Assembly (NCBI RefSeq): GCF_900187185.1
Contig: NZ_LT906465.1
Coordinates: forward strand, 1,612,001 to 1,676,000
Reading direction: 5' to 3'
Length of the DNA: 64,000 bases
Source: Chryseobacterium taklimakanense
GTDB taxonomy: Bacteria; Bacteroidota; Bacteroidia; Flavobacteriales; Weeksellaceae
The notes under the pieces are model-generated. The model ran no database searches. It worked only from the letters and a program-made list of their open reading frames with translations, and was not told the DNA's origin. The first letter of the stretch is position 1. Every line of letters begins with the position of its first letter. Below, in pieces: positions 17,388-26,200 of the stretch. A program made the translations under genes and the position numbers.

Positions 17388-17645
17388 ATGGAAATCAATC
17401 CCGAAATCATAGGATTTGTTGCCGGAGGTTTGTCTTCGGCTCTTTTTGTGCCACAAATCATTAAAATCATCAAAGAAAAATCTGCTGAAGAGATCGCTCT
17501 GCTTACCTGTATCATCGGTGTGGTGAGTTCCGGGTTGTGGCTGTGGTACGGGATCATGAACGGACACCTTTCAATGATTGTCACCAATTCCATTTCTGTA
17601 ATTGCTACGGCGATCCTTATTGTTTTAAAATTAAAATATAAATAG
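17388..17645 (+). CDS. SemiSWEET sugar transporter
   Basis: An 85-residue three-helix membrane protein that dimerises into a sugar facilitator. The PQ-loop signature is in LSSALFVPQIIKIIKEKSAEE (helix 1), then a W-containing helix 2 (VVSSGLWLWYGIM) and helix 3 with a conserved Asn (LSMIVTNSISVIATAIL). The ATG at 17388 gives the normal length; an upstream in-frame start at 17361 would add nine residues through the hairpin. No sugar-metabolism gene is adjacent. Confidence 0.9.
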   Translation: MEINPEIIGFVAGGLSSALFVPQIIKIIKEKSAEEIALLTCIIGVVSSGLWLWYGIMNGHLSMIVTNSISVIATAILIVLKLKYK

Positions 17646-17685
17646 GAACACGACCCATTTAATACAGAAGCATTTTAAAATTCAT

Positions 17686-17693
17686 TATTTTTG
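17686..17693 (+). promoter_or_regulatory. -7 element upstream of hflX
   Basis: TATTTTTG matches TAnnTTTG and lies 42 bp before the hflX ATG. No good TTTG is seen 19-23 bp upstream, so the promoter is only half supported. Confidence 0.4.
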
Positions 17694-17735
17694 TAAAAAC
17701 ACAGCGCCTAATGCTGTGAACCGACAGACATATAT

Positions 17736-18950
17736 ATGTTAGAAAAAAAAGAACACGCTTACGAAAAAGCCGTATTGGTGGGCTTAATCACCAAAGATCA
17801 GGACGAAGAGAAACTTCGCGAATATATGGATGAACTGGAGTTTCTGGCTTACACCGCAGGTGCTACTGTGGAAAAACGCTTCACCCAGAAAATGTCGCAA
17901 CCCGATTCCCGCACCTTTGTAGGAAGCGGAAAAGCTGAGGAAATCCGTAATTATATCAAAGAACACGAAATTGGAACTGTGATTTTTGATGATGAGCTTT
18001 CACCCTCGCAATTAAAAAATCTTGAACGCGAACTTGAAGTAAAAATCCTCGACAGAACCAACCTGATTCTTGATATTTTTGCTCAAAGGGCGCAGACTTC
18101 ATATGCAAGAACCCAAGTGGAACTCGCCCAATATGAATATCTTCTGCCACGACTCACCAGAATGTGGACTCACCTTGAGAGACAGCGGGGCGGTATTGGG
18201 ATGCGCGGTCCCGGTGAAACGGAAATTGAAACCGACCGAAGAATTATCCGCGACAGAATTTCATTATTAAAGGAAAAACTCAAAACCATCGACAAACAGA
18301 TGTCCACACAGCGCCAAAACCGGGGTAAAATGGTGCGCGTCGCTTTGGTCGGCTACACGAATGTCGGAAAATCCACGCTGATGAATTCCCTGTCGAAATC
18401 TGAAGTTTTTGCGGAAAACAAGCTCTTTGCAACCCTGGATACTACGGTGAGGAAAGTCGTCATCGGCAACCTTCCGTTTCTGCTTACCGACACTGTGGGT
18501 TTCATCAGAAAATTACCGACGCAACTAGTAGAATCCTTCAAATCTACGCTCGATGAGGTTCGCGAAGCCGATTTGCTGATTCACGTGGTTGATATTTCTC
18601 ACGAAAGCTTTGAAGACCATATCGATTCAGTAAATCAAATTCTTATGGAAATCAATGCGCACCAGAAACCGATGATCATGGTTTTCAATAAAATCGACGC
18701 ATTTGCTTACGAGAAGAAAGATGAAGATGATCTAACGCCTTCAACCAGGAAAAATATTTCCCTGGACGAATGGAAAAAGACCTGGATGGCGAAAAGCAAG
18801 CACCCGACGGTTTTCATTTCTGCGCTAACGAAAGAAAACTTCCCGGAAATGAAGAAAATGATCTACGACGAAGTGCACAAAATCCATATTTCGAGGTTCC
18901 CGTACAACGACTTTTTGTTTGAGTATTTTGAGGAAGAAGAGGAAGCTTAA
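17736..18950 (+). CDS. hflX: GTPase HflX
   Basis: A 404-residue ribosome-associated GTPase that splits stalled or heat-damaged ribosomes. The N-terminal HflX domain has FVGSGKAEEIRNYI and RTNLILDIFAQRAQTSYARTQVELAQ..., then GGIGMRGPGETEIE; the linker helices follow. The G domain shows G1 GYTNVGKST (about residue 208), G3 DTVGFIRKLP, G4 FNKID and G5 ISALT. The length fits the family. It appears monocistronic. Confidence 0.96.
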   Translation: MLEKKEHAYEKAVLVGLITKDQDEEKLREYMDELEFLAYTAGATVEKRFTQKMSQPDSRTFVGSGKAEEIRNYIKEHEIGTVIFDDELSPSQLKNLERELEVKILDRTNLILDIFAQRAQTSYARTQVELAQYEYLLPRLTRMWTHLERQRGGIGMRGPGETEIETDRRIIRDRISLLKEKLKTIDKQMSTQRQNRGKMVRVALVGYTNVGKSTLMNSLSKSEVFAENKLFATLDTTVRKVVIGNLPFLLTDTVGFIRKLPTQLVESFKSTLDEVREADLLIHVVDISHESFEDHIDSVNQILMEINAHQKPMIMVFNKIDAFAYEKKDEDDLTPSTRKNISLDEWKKTWMAKSKHPTVFISALTKENFPEMKKMIYDEVHKIHISRFPYNDFLFEYFEEEEEA

Positions 18951-19033
18951 ACCACACAGATACCGCGTTTTTACTGAGAAAACTTTTTTGGGTCTGAGCT
19001 CCGTGGAAACTAAGTTGCTGTGTGTTTAAAAAA

Positions 19034-19750
19034 ATGAATACCGTTGAAGAAATAAAATCCGCTATTGAATTTCTTTCCAAAAAAGAAAAAGCAGAATTCT
19101 ACCCAAAGTTTTTCAAAACCGGACCGGGGGACTATGCTGAAGGTGATCAGTTTATCGGTGTGACAGTTCCAGACCAGCGGAAAATTGCCCAGGAATTCTG
19201 GAACAAAATTTCTTTGAAGGAACTGGGCGAACTCTTATCTTCAAAAATCCATGAGCACCGCCACACGGCGCTTTTAATCCTTGTTACAAAATACGGCAAA
19301 GCGAAGTTTGACGAAGAAAGATCAGAAATCGCAGATTTTTACCTCGAAAATTTAGAGCACATCAACAACTGGGATCTGGTAGATAATTCCTGTTATAAAA
19401 TTTTGGGCCGGCATTGTTTTGAAAATGCGGACTATAATATTTTAAAATCCCTTTCAGAGTCTGAAAATATGTGGCACAAAAGAATCGGGATTGTCAGCAC
19501 GATGTACCTTATAAAAAAAGGTGAATTTGATCTGACAAAAGAACTGGCCTTAAAAAATCTTTATCATTCCCACGATTTGATGCACAAAGCAAACGGCTGG
19601 CTGCTGCGCGAAATGGGCAAAAAGAATGAAGCCGAATTATTACAGTTTCTGGATAAACACTACCACAAAATGCCGCGTACATCCCTGCGTTACGCCATCG
19701 AAAAACTGGATGAAGACTTGCGGCAGGATTATCTTAAAGGCAGAAGATGA
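19034..19750 (+). CDS. DNA alkylation repair protein (AlkD-like)
   Basis: A 238-residue HEAT-like repeat glycosylase that removes N3- and N7-alkylpurines. Family landmarks are QFIGVTVPDQRKIAQEFW, HEHRHTALLILVTKYGKA, INNWDLVDNSCYKILG (W and D of the active cleft), MWHKRIGIVSTMYLIKK and AIEKLDEDLRQDYLKG. I prefer the ATG at 19034 to a GTG 12 bp upstream. Its stop overlaps the next gene in ATGA. Confidence 0.9.
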   Translation: MNTVEEIKSAIEFLSKKEKAEFYPKFFKTGPGDYAEGDQFIGVTVPDQRKIAQEFWNKISLKELGELLSSKIHEHRHTALLILVTKYGKAKFDEERSEIADFYLENLEHINNWDLVDNSCYKILGRHCFENADYNILKSLSESENMWHKRIGIVSTMYLIKKGEFDLTKELALKNLYHSHDLMHKANGWLLREMGKKNEAELLQFLDKHYHKMPRTSLRYAIEKLDEDLRQDYLKGRR

Positions 19751-20076
19751 TGGATTCGGTAACCATACGTGAAATTGCACATTATTTTCTGCACCTGGTT
19801 TTTCCCGTTTTCATCGCGTTGATTTTTTTCAGGAAAAACTGGAAAAAAGCCTATCTGATGATGCTCGCCACGATGCTGGTAGATCTGGACCATATTTTTG
19901 CCGATCCGCTTTTTGATCCAAACCGTAACAGTATTGGTTTCCATCCACTGCACACCTACCCTATGATTGGGCTGTATGCTTTGAGCATTATTTTGCGGAA
20001 AGGTTATAAAATAGTTGCGGTAGGGCTTTTATTCCATATGCTCACAGATTTTCAGGATTTTTATTTTTGGAAGTAG
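19747..20076 (+). CDS. DUF6122-type membrane protein
   Basis: A 109-residue protein with three or four hydrophobic segments and an embedded metal-like motif: LVDLDHIFADP, HPLHTYPMI and GLLFHMLTDFQDF. The Asp/His spacing recalls membrane metal-dependent hydrolases of the YdjM type, but this is only resemblance. It is translationally coupled to the AlkD-like gene by a 4 nt overlap. Confidence 0.75.
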   Translation: MMDSVTIREIAHYFLHLVFPVFIALIFFRKNWKKAYLMMLATMLVDLDHIFADPLFDPNRNSIGFHPLHTYPMIGLYALSIILRKGYKIVAVGLLFHMLTDFQDFYFWK

Positions 20077-20143
20077 CTATACATTTTTTAAATAATTTTT
20101 TCGGTTTAAATCGATTTTTTGTATTTTGTCACAAATCAATTTA

Positions 20144-21220
20144 ATGAGAAAATTTAAAACTTTTTTTCACTGGACCGTCATTGTGCCTTTGCTGGCTTCA
20201 ATCTTTTACCTGAGCGGGGCTTTGGGATACAGCGCTTTAGCAAATACAGTTGGTGCCACATTATTGTTTGGCAGTGTTCTGGCAGCCGTTCACCACGCAG
20301 AAGTGGTAGCCCACAAGGTTGGCGAACCCTACGGAACCATCATCCTTGCAGTTTGCATTACCATTCTTGAAGTTGGACTTATCATTTCTTTTATGCTTTC
20401 GGGCAGCAAAGGCGCTCTCACCTATGCCAGGGATACCGTTTTTGCGGCCGTAATGCTGATCCTGAACGGTATTCTCGGCCTGTGTATTTTGGTTGGCGGT
20501 GTGCGTTACCGTGAGCAGTTTTTCGCCAAAAGTTCTGCCACGACTTATCTTGTCAGCCTTGTTGCCATTTTGGTTCTAACGCTTATATTACCGAACTATA
20601 CCTCAAGCATCAGAGGTCCTTTCTACACAGAACCGCAGTTGATCTTCGTTGCATTGGCCTGTCTCACCATTTACGGCACCTTCCTAATGGTGCAGACCGT
20701 AAGGCACAGAAATTATTTCGTTGATGATAACGGCGATGAAAACCATGAAGCAGATAAGCCCTCAATATTAAAAACAACCGTAAGCCTTGTATTGCTAATC
20801 ATCTGCCTTGCTGTAGTAATTTTTATGGCAAAAGGCTTGTCACCGGTAATTGAAGGCTTCGTTAAAAGCATCGGCGCACCAAAAGCCCTGGTGGGAGTCA
20901 TCATCGCATCGGTGGTTTTGCTGCCGGAAGGTTTTGCCGCCGTGCGCGCTGCAAGAAATAACCAAATCCAGTCTTCGGTAAATCTTGCGCTCGGTTCAGC
21001 ATTGGCGAGTGTTGGCCTTACCATACCGGCAATATCAGCGGTATGCGTAATCTATGATATTCCTTTTGTCCTGGGGCTCGACATCAAATCTGTTATTTTG
21101 CTGGGTCTGTCGGTGGTTATTACGATGCTTTCCCTGAGCCACGGAAAAACGAATGTGCTTTATGGCACGGTACTGCTGGTCAATTTGGCGGCTTATATTT
21201 TTACGGTGATATTTCCTTAA
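20144..21220 (+). CDS. calcium/proton antiporter, ChaA/CaxA-like
   Basis: A 358-residue inner-membrane antiporter of the Ca2+/cation family. It has about eleven membrane segments arranged as two inverted halves, each with a conserved acidic segment: AVHHAEVVAHKVGEPYGTIILAVCITILEVGL in the first half and VLLPEGFAAVRAARNNQIQSSVNLALGSALASVGLTIP in the second. A hydrophilic, Asp/Glu-rich loop (about residues 198-212) separates them. The ATG at 20144 gives a normal N-terminus; an upstream TTG is less likely. Confidence 0.9.
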   Translation: MRKFKTFFHWTVIVPLLASIFYLSGALGYSALANTVGATLLFGSVLAAVHHAEVVAHKVGEPYGTIILAVCITILEVGLIISFMLSGSKGALTYARDTVFAAVMLILNGILGLCILVGGVRYREQFFAKSSATTYLVSLVAILVLTLILPNYTSSIRGPFYTEPQLIFVALACLTIYGTFLMVQTVRHRNYFVDDNGDENHEADKPSILKTTVSLVLLIICLAVVIFMAKGLSPVIEGFVKSIGAPKALVGVIIASVVLLPEGFAAVRAARNNQIQSSVNLALGSALASVGLTIPAISAVCVIYDIPFVLGLDIKSVILLGLSVVITMLSLSHGKTNVLYGTVLLVNLAAYIFTVIFP

Positions 21221-21280
21221 TTATTTATTTTTCAGGCATATCAATATTTTTTTTACTTTTATTAAAAATTATATCTAACT

Positions 21281-22816
21281 ATGCTCGTAAAAGTCTACGG
21301 AAGCGCTATCCACGGGGTTTCTGCGCAAATTATCACCATTGAAGTTAATGTCGCCGGTGCCGGTGTCGGATACCATCTCGTGGGCTTGCCGGATAACGCG
21401 ATCAAAGAAAGCTCCTACAGAATCTCGGCAGCCCTTAAAAATGTTGGTTACAATATTCCTGGCAAGAAAATAACCATCAATATGGCGCCCGCAGACCTTC
21501 GGAAAGAAGGTTCGGCATACGACTTGAGCATTGCCCTGGGAATTTTAGCGGCTTCAAACCAAATCGAAGCTGAAAGTATTGGAGAGTACATCATCATGGG
21601 CGAGCTTTCTTTGGATGGCGGACTGCAACCTATTAAAGGAGTTCTACCGATCGCCATAAAAGCCAGAGAAGAGGGTTTCAAAGGCATTATTCTTCCAAAA
21701 CAAAATACGAGAGAAGCCGCGATCGTAAACAATCTGGAGGTTTACGGCGTTGAAAACATTAAAGAAGTTATTTCTTTTTTCAATGAAGGAAAACCTCTGG
21801 AACGAACCGAGATTGACACCAGAAAAGAATTTCACGACAAAATAGATTCTTTCCCCTTTGATTTTTCTGAAGTTAAAGGCCAGGAAACCGCAAAACGCGC
21901 TATGGAAGTTGCAGCAGCTGGTGGCCACAACATCATTCTCATCGGTCCTCCGGGCAGTGGTAAAACGATGTTGGCGAAGCGCATACCCAGTATTTTACCG
22001 CCTTTAACCATTAAAGAAGCGCTGGAAACTACAAAAATACATTCCGTTGCCGGAAAGATTGGAGCAGAAACATCACTGATGACGGTGAGGCCCTTCCGCA
22101 GCCCGCACCACACGATTTCAGACGTTGCTTTGGTTGGTGGCGGCAGCTATCCGCAACCAGGAGAAATATCACTGGCGCACAACGGTGTTTTATTTTTGGA
22201 TGAAATGCCGGAATTTAAAAGGACGGTTCTCGAAGTTATGCGGCAGCCGCTTGAAGACCGTGTAGTTACCATTTCCCGTGCAAAATTTACAGTGAATTAT
22301 CCTGCAAGTTTTATGTTGGTGGCGAGCATGAATCCCAGCCCGAGTGGTTATTTCCCTGATGATCCTAACAATACTTCTTCAGCTTTCGAAATGCAGCGCT
22401 ATATGAATAAACTTTCCGGACCTCTTCTTGACCGGATTGACATCCATATCGAGGTGCAAAAAGTAGAATTTGAACAGCTTTCTGACCGAAGAAAAGGTGA
22501 AAACAGCATCAAAATACGCGAACGTGTTCTGAAAGCCCGCGAGATCCAGGAACAGCGATATAAAGACCTGGACATCAGCTACAACGCACAAATCGGTCCG
22601 AAAGAAATTGAAAAATACTGTGAACTGGATTCCGCTTCACAAAACCTCATCAAAAATGCGATGGAAAAACTCAATCTTTCTGCCCGCGCTTACGACAGAA
22701 TTCTGAAGGTTGCACGAACGATTGCCGATCTGGAAAATTCTGAACAAATCCTTTCAAACCATATTGCCGAAGCAATACAGTACCGCAGCCTCGACCGGGA
22801 ATTCTGGAACGCCTGA
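21281..22816 (+). CDS. YifB/ComM family Mg-chelatase-like AAA ATPase
   Basis: A 511-residue cytoplasmic ATPase. The N-terminal Lon-protease-like (ChlI) domain (about 1-180; MAPADLRKEGSAYDLSIALGIL) lacks protease function. The Mg-chelatase AAA domain has Walker A LIGPPGSGKTMLAKR (about 227) and Walker B GVLFLDEMPEF, and a C-terminal helical domain follows (ARAYDRILKVARTIADLE). In other bacteria ComM is a branch-migration helicase in transformation. dprA lies 2 kb away, so both may serve DNA uptake. Confidence 0.94.
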   Translation: MLVKVYGSAIHGVSAQIITIEVNVAGAGVGYHLVGLPDNAIKESSYRISAALKNVGYNIPGKKITINMAPADLRKEGSAYDLSIALGILAASNQIEAESIGEYIIMGELSLDGGLQPIKGVLPIAIKAREEGFKGIILPKQNTREAAIVNNLEVYGVENIKEVISFFNEGKPLERTEIDTRKEFHDKIDSFPFDFSEVKGQETAKRAMEVAAAGGHNIILIGPPGSGKTMLAKRIPSILPPLTIKEALETTKIHSVAGKIGAETSLMTVRPFRSPHHTISDVALVGGGSYPQPGEISLAHNGVLFLDEMPEFKRTVLEVMRQPLEDRVVTISRAKFTVNYPASFMLVASMNPSPSGYFPDDPNNTSSAFEMQRYMNKLSGPLLDRIDIHIEVQKVEFEQLSDRRKGENSIKIRERVLKAREIQEQRYKDLDISYNAQIGPKEIEKYCELDSASQNLIKNAMEKLNLSARAYDRILKVARTIADLENSEQILSNHIAEAIQYRSLDREFWNA

Positions 22817-22831
22817 CCTTCGCTCGCCGGA

Positions 22832-23953
22832 TTACTTTACAAAAGGTTTGATGCTCTTTTTATTGGTGTTCTTGGGTTGCACATCAGACCCTAAATTATA
22901 AGTAAAGCCGATGCCCAATGTTTGCTTCATCTGTGTCCGTTTAATTTGATCATGGTCATAAAGCACATCCACACCGATGATGGCAGAGATAAATTTGTTG
23001 AATTTCATATTCAGCACGCCAGAGTAATTGATATCCACCCTTTCAGCATGATTCACATAATTTGAGAAGAAATTGAGCTGATTTACAAGATTAACATCCT
23101 TATAAATCTTAATCCGGTGAAGAAGGTTCAGCATAGCACCCAACTCAGTCCTCACACTTTGTCCGTCGCGCTCGAGGCCATATCTACCGGCAAGCTGAAG
23201 TTTTGGATCGAGCACAAAAGTAAATTTCCCGTTGGCCGGCCTGAATATCACCTGAAAATTTTCATTCGGATTATAAGAAATACCGATACCCGCATTCAGA
23301 TAACCCGGCGCCATAAATTTGGAAACGCGGTCGTCATAATTGGGATCCGGCGTTAAAGCATAATTGTATCCAGGTGTAAACTGCGACAAAAACTGGTAAC
23401 CGGTGGACAGATAATAATTCCTTCCAAGGTCATAGCCATAGTTGGTCGCGATGCTGATGAAGTCCTCCGTTTTTCTTGTGCTCTGACCTTGTGTTGCAAC
23501 GAACCCATAGCCTAACTGAAGCAGGTTTTCAAGGAAATGCCTGTCTCTTTTGTAGCTTAAATTGTAATTGATTTTTCCCAATACTCCCATATTGTTATTC
23601 CCCCCGGAATTCCAGTTGGAAAATGCGGCCTGATTGAACAGAAGGTTGTTTTGACCATAAAAGAACCAGCGTTTTTCTTCTTTTGAATTTAAAAAATTAA
23701 AAGGGGTAATGGGGATCTCTTCCGGGATTTGCGGAATGATGACCTCGGCTCTCACAATGATGGTATCTTCTTTTATGACCTCAATTTTTTCGATGACCGG
23801 ATTTGCAAGGCTGTCAAGATTTGGCAGCGTTTTAATCCAGCGGCTTTGCGATATGGAGTCTATTTCTTTTTGCAAAGGGGTTCTCTGCGCAGATGCAAAA
23901 AACGTATAAAAGCCGAAGATAAACAGTAATCCTTGCTTCATAATTTCTTTCAT
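22832..23953 (-). CDS. DUF3078 outer-membrane protein
   Basis: A 373-residue exported protein predicted to form a beta barrel. The signal peptide is MKQGLLFIFGFYTFFASAQ. The first strand region reads WFFYGQNNLLFNQAAFSNWNSGGNNN, typical of DUF3078, and many aromatic-rich strands follow up to GIGFTYNL. The start could be the ATG at 23953 or at 23941; both keep the signal peptide, while the longer frame to 24013 does not. It converges on yifB, 15 bp between stops. Confidence 0.82.
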   Translation of the reverse strand: MKEIMKQGLLFIFGFYTFFASAQRTPLQKEIDSISQSRWIKTLPNLDSLANPVIEKIEVIKEDTIIVRAEVIIPQIPEEIPITPFNFLNSKEEKRWFFYGQNNLLFNQAAFSNWNSGGNNNMGVLGKINYNLSYKRDRHFLENLLQLGYGFVATQGQSTRKTEDFISIATNYGYDLGRNYYLSTGYQFLSQFTPGYNYALTPDPNYDDRVSKFMAPGYLNAGIGISYNPNENFQVIFRPANGKFTFVLDPKLQLAGRYGLERDGQSVRTELGAMLNLLHRIKIYKDVNLVNQLNFFSNYVNHAERVDINYSGVLNMKFNKFISAIIGVDVLYDHDQIKRTQMKQTLGIGFTYNLGSDVQPKNTNKKSIKPFVK

Positions 23954-24100
23954 TTCTCTACAAATGTAAAAAATCAGCTTCATTTGCTTAAGTCGAGGTT
24001 CAGGAATTTGCATTTTTTGTCCTGTAAATCATCTAAGCTGTGAAAAATTAGACAAAATTTCTCAATTTTACTGTTGGCAGTTTTTTTGCCAAACTCGCTT

Positions 24101-24874
24101 ATGCTGAAAAATTTTCAACTATCCCCGAAGGCAATTTTCTATCCGATGCTTATGCTTGCGGCTATGTGGACGGGATTTTTTCTTCAGCAGTTTGGTTTGT
24201 TCCGGGACTGTTCAGGTTCAATCATTCCATTAACGCCAGAAGGTCTGAAGGGCGTTTTTTTCAGCCCGTTTCTTCACGGAAATTTGGAGCACATCATCGG
24301 CAATTCGCTGCCGATTGTGGTGCTTATGTTTTTGCTTTACCAGTTTTACCAGCCCATTGCAAGTAAGGTTTTTTTTACAGGCTGGATTGCTACGGGACTT
24401 TTGGTATGGCTGTTACCGCCGATTGATATTATGACGGGCGATTTTTATTACTCATGTATCATAGGCGCGAGCGGACTGGTTTATGTGATGGCGTTTTTCC
24501 TGTTTTTCAGCGGTGTTTTTCGATGGGATTTGAAGCTGTTGGCGGTCACCCTGCTTGTAGGAATGTATTATGGTGGTTTGGTCTGGGGCGTATTTCCTGA
24601 GGAACTTTTTTACAACCTCGACGCGCCGAGCAAAATTTCCTGGCAGTCGCATCTATCCGGAGCGGTGGTTGGGGTTATCCTGGCATTTATCTTCAAAAAT
24701 TCAGGGGAAAAGAAAAAGAAATATATCTGGGAATTTCCGGATTATTACAACGAAAAAGACGATAAACTATGGATGCAGTACAAGGAAAACCATCCTGAAG
24801 ATTTCAGGGAAATGCCGCAGAAAAAGAAAGATGCGGTTTGGGAACAGCTTGATGAACTGCGGAAAAGAAGTTGA
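24101..24874 (+). CDS. rhomboid family intramembrane serine protease
   Basis: A 257-residue protein with six membrane helices. The catalytic Ser is in IIGASGLVYV (GxSG, about residue 126) and the catalytic His in WQSHLSGAVVG (about 186). The L1-loop Trp-Arg of classic rhomboids is not evident. The helix with HGNLEHIIGNSLPIVV is the conserved HxxxN region. A basic hydrophilic tail (GEKKKKYIWEFPDYY..., about 60 residues) follows and is probably cytoplasmic. The ATG at 24101 is preferred over TTG at 24074. Confidence 0.9.
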   Translation: MLKNFQLSPKAIFYPMLMLAAMWTGFFLQQFGLFRDCSGSIIPLTPEGLKGVFFSPFLHGNLEHIIGNSLPIVVLMFLLYQFYQPIASKVFFTGWIATGLLVWLLPPIDIMTGDFYYSCIIGASGLVYVMAFFLFFSGVFRWDLKLLAVTLLVGMYYGGLVWGVFPEELFYNLDAPSKISWQSHLSGAVVGVILAFIFKNSGEKKKKYIWEFPDYYNEKDDKLWMQYKENHPEDFREMPQKKKDAVWEQLDELRKRS

Positions 24875-24905
24875 TTTTTTCTAATTTTGGAAAAATTACT
24901 AAAAC

Positions 24906-26015
24906 ATGTTTTCAGACGAGCATCTGTATTCCATCGCATTACGTAAGTCCGCACTGGTGGGCGACGCCATTTTCAAAAGGCTGATTGATGCTGAAGGTTC
25001 GGCAGAAAAGGTATGGAAACTTCCTAAAAGAAAAATCACAAAAACTTACGGCATCGGCGAGAAGATTTCTGCTGATATCGGAAATGAAAACCATCTGAAA
25101 TTCGCAGAAAAGGAAATTGAATTTTGTCTTAAAAATCAAATCAAAATCCATCTCCGCCACAGGAAAGATCTGCCAAAACTTCTTCAGGAGTGCGACGATG
25201 CGCCAGCTATTCTCTATCAGAAAGGCGTATTTAATGAAGAAATTTTCCCAGTAAGTATTGTTGGTACCAGGAATATTACCGCCTACGGAAAACATTTTGT
25301 AGAGGAACTTCTCGAGGAGCTGAAAACTTTGGGTATTCAAACTGTAAGTGGGCTCGCTTTGGGCGTAGATTCGGAAGTGCACCAAAAATCTTTAGAAAAA
25401 AATATTCCCACAACCGCGGTCCTGGCTCACGGCTTTCACACGCTTTATCCTTCAAAAAACAAAATTCTTTCAGAAAAAATCCTTGAAAACTTGGGCGCGC
25501 TTTTCACAGAATTCAATACTTCGCAAAAACCTGACCGGGAAAACTTCATCCAGAGAAACAGAATCGTAGCCGCCATTTCACCAGTGACAATTGTTGTGGA
25601 GACAGCATTCGGGGGTGGCTCCATCAGCACGGTGACTTTTGCCAACAGCTATAACCGCGACGTATACGCTTTGCCGGGAAAAATTACCGATAAATACAGC
25701 CAGGGCTGCAATCAAATCATTGCGCAGCACAAGGCTGCAACCATTTCAACCGTAAAAGATTTAATTAAAGATTTAGGACTTAACGAACCTAAAGAAAAAA
25801 TCGGCGAGCTGTTTCCAAAAAGCGAAATACGGCTGCAAATGACTGATGAGCAGCTTCAAATCTACAATATTATTAAAAATCATCCTCAGATCACTTTAGA
25901 CGAACTCTCAGAAATTGCGGATGTGGCCACTTACAAAATCCTTCCTCTACTTCTCGAAATTGAAATTTTGGGTTATATCAAGTCGTTTTCGGGACGTCAA
26001 TTTCAGGTCATATAA
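24906..26015 (+). CDS. dprA: DNA-processing protein DprA
   Basis: A 369-residue protein that loads RecA on incoming single-stranded DNA. An N-terminal HhH-like region (about 1-70) precedes the Rossmann-type domain: VSIVGTRNITAYGK, TVSGLALGVDSEVHQKSLE, AVLAHGFHTLYP, PDRENFIQRNRIVAAISPVTIVVE and YALPGKITDKYSQGCNQII. A C-terminal winged-helix (QITLDELSEIADVATYKILPLLLEIEILGYI) ends it. A -7 element TAATTTTG (24882-24889) lies 16 bp before the ATG. Confidence 0.95.
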   Translation: MFSDEHLYSIALRKSALVGDAIFKRLIDAEGSAEKVWKLPKRKITKTYGIGEKISADIGNENHLKFAEKEIEFCLKNQIKIHLRHRKDLPKLLQECDDAPAILYQKGVFNEEIFPVSIVGTRNITAYGKHFVEELLEELKTLGIQTVSGLALGVDSEVHQKSLEKNIPTTAVLAHGFHTLYPSKNKILSEKILENLGALFTEFNTSQKPDRENFIQRNRIVAAISPVTIVVETAFGGGSISTVTFANSYNRDVYALPGKITDKYSQGCNQIIAQHKAATISTVKDLIKDLGLNEPKEKIGELFPKSEIRLQMTDEQLQIYNIIKNHPQITLDELSEIADVATYKILPLLLEIEILGYIKSFSGRQFQVI

Positions 26016-26147
26016 GATTTTTCGTTTTTTAATTATTCACTAAATAATTGTTAACTTAATATTATTAATAATTTTAGTTGATAAATTATGATTTTAATAA
26101 ATTTATTAATTAAAAATAATGAATTTTTATCAAATTTAAAAAGAACA

Positions 26148-26178
26148 TTTGCAAAATTTGAGAAAAAAGCTAAATTTG
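26148..26178 (+). promoter_or_regulatory. promoter of gdhA
   Basis: TTTG (26148-26151), 19 bp, then TAAATTTG (26171-26178): an exact fit to the Bacteroidota consensus, 22 bp before the gdhA ATG. Confidence 0.85.
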
Positions 26179-26200
26179 ATGGTAATAATTTTCAAACCAT

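Noticed and set aside
21644-22113. Minus-strand frames across yifB
   Set aside because: They cover the conserved Walker region of yifB in antisense and have no promoter or family match.
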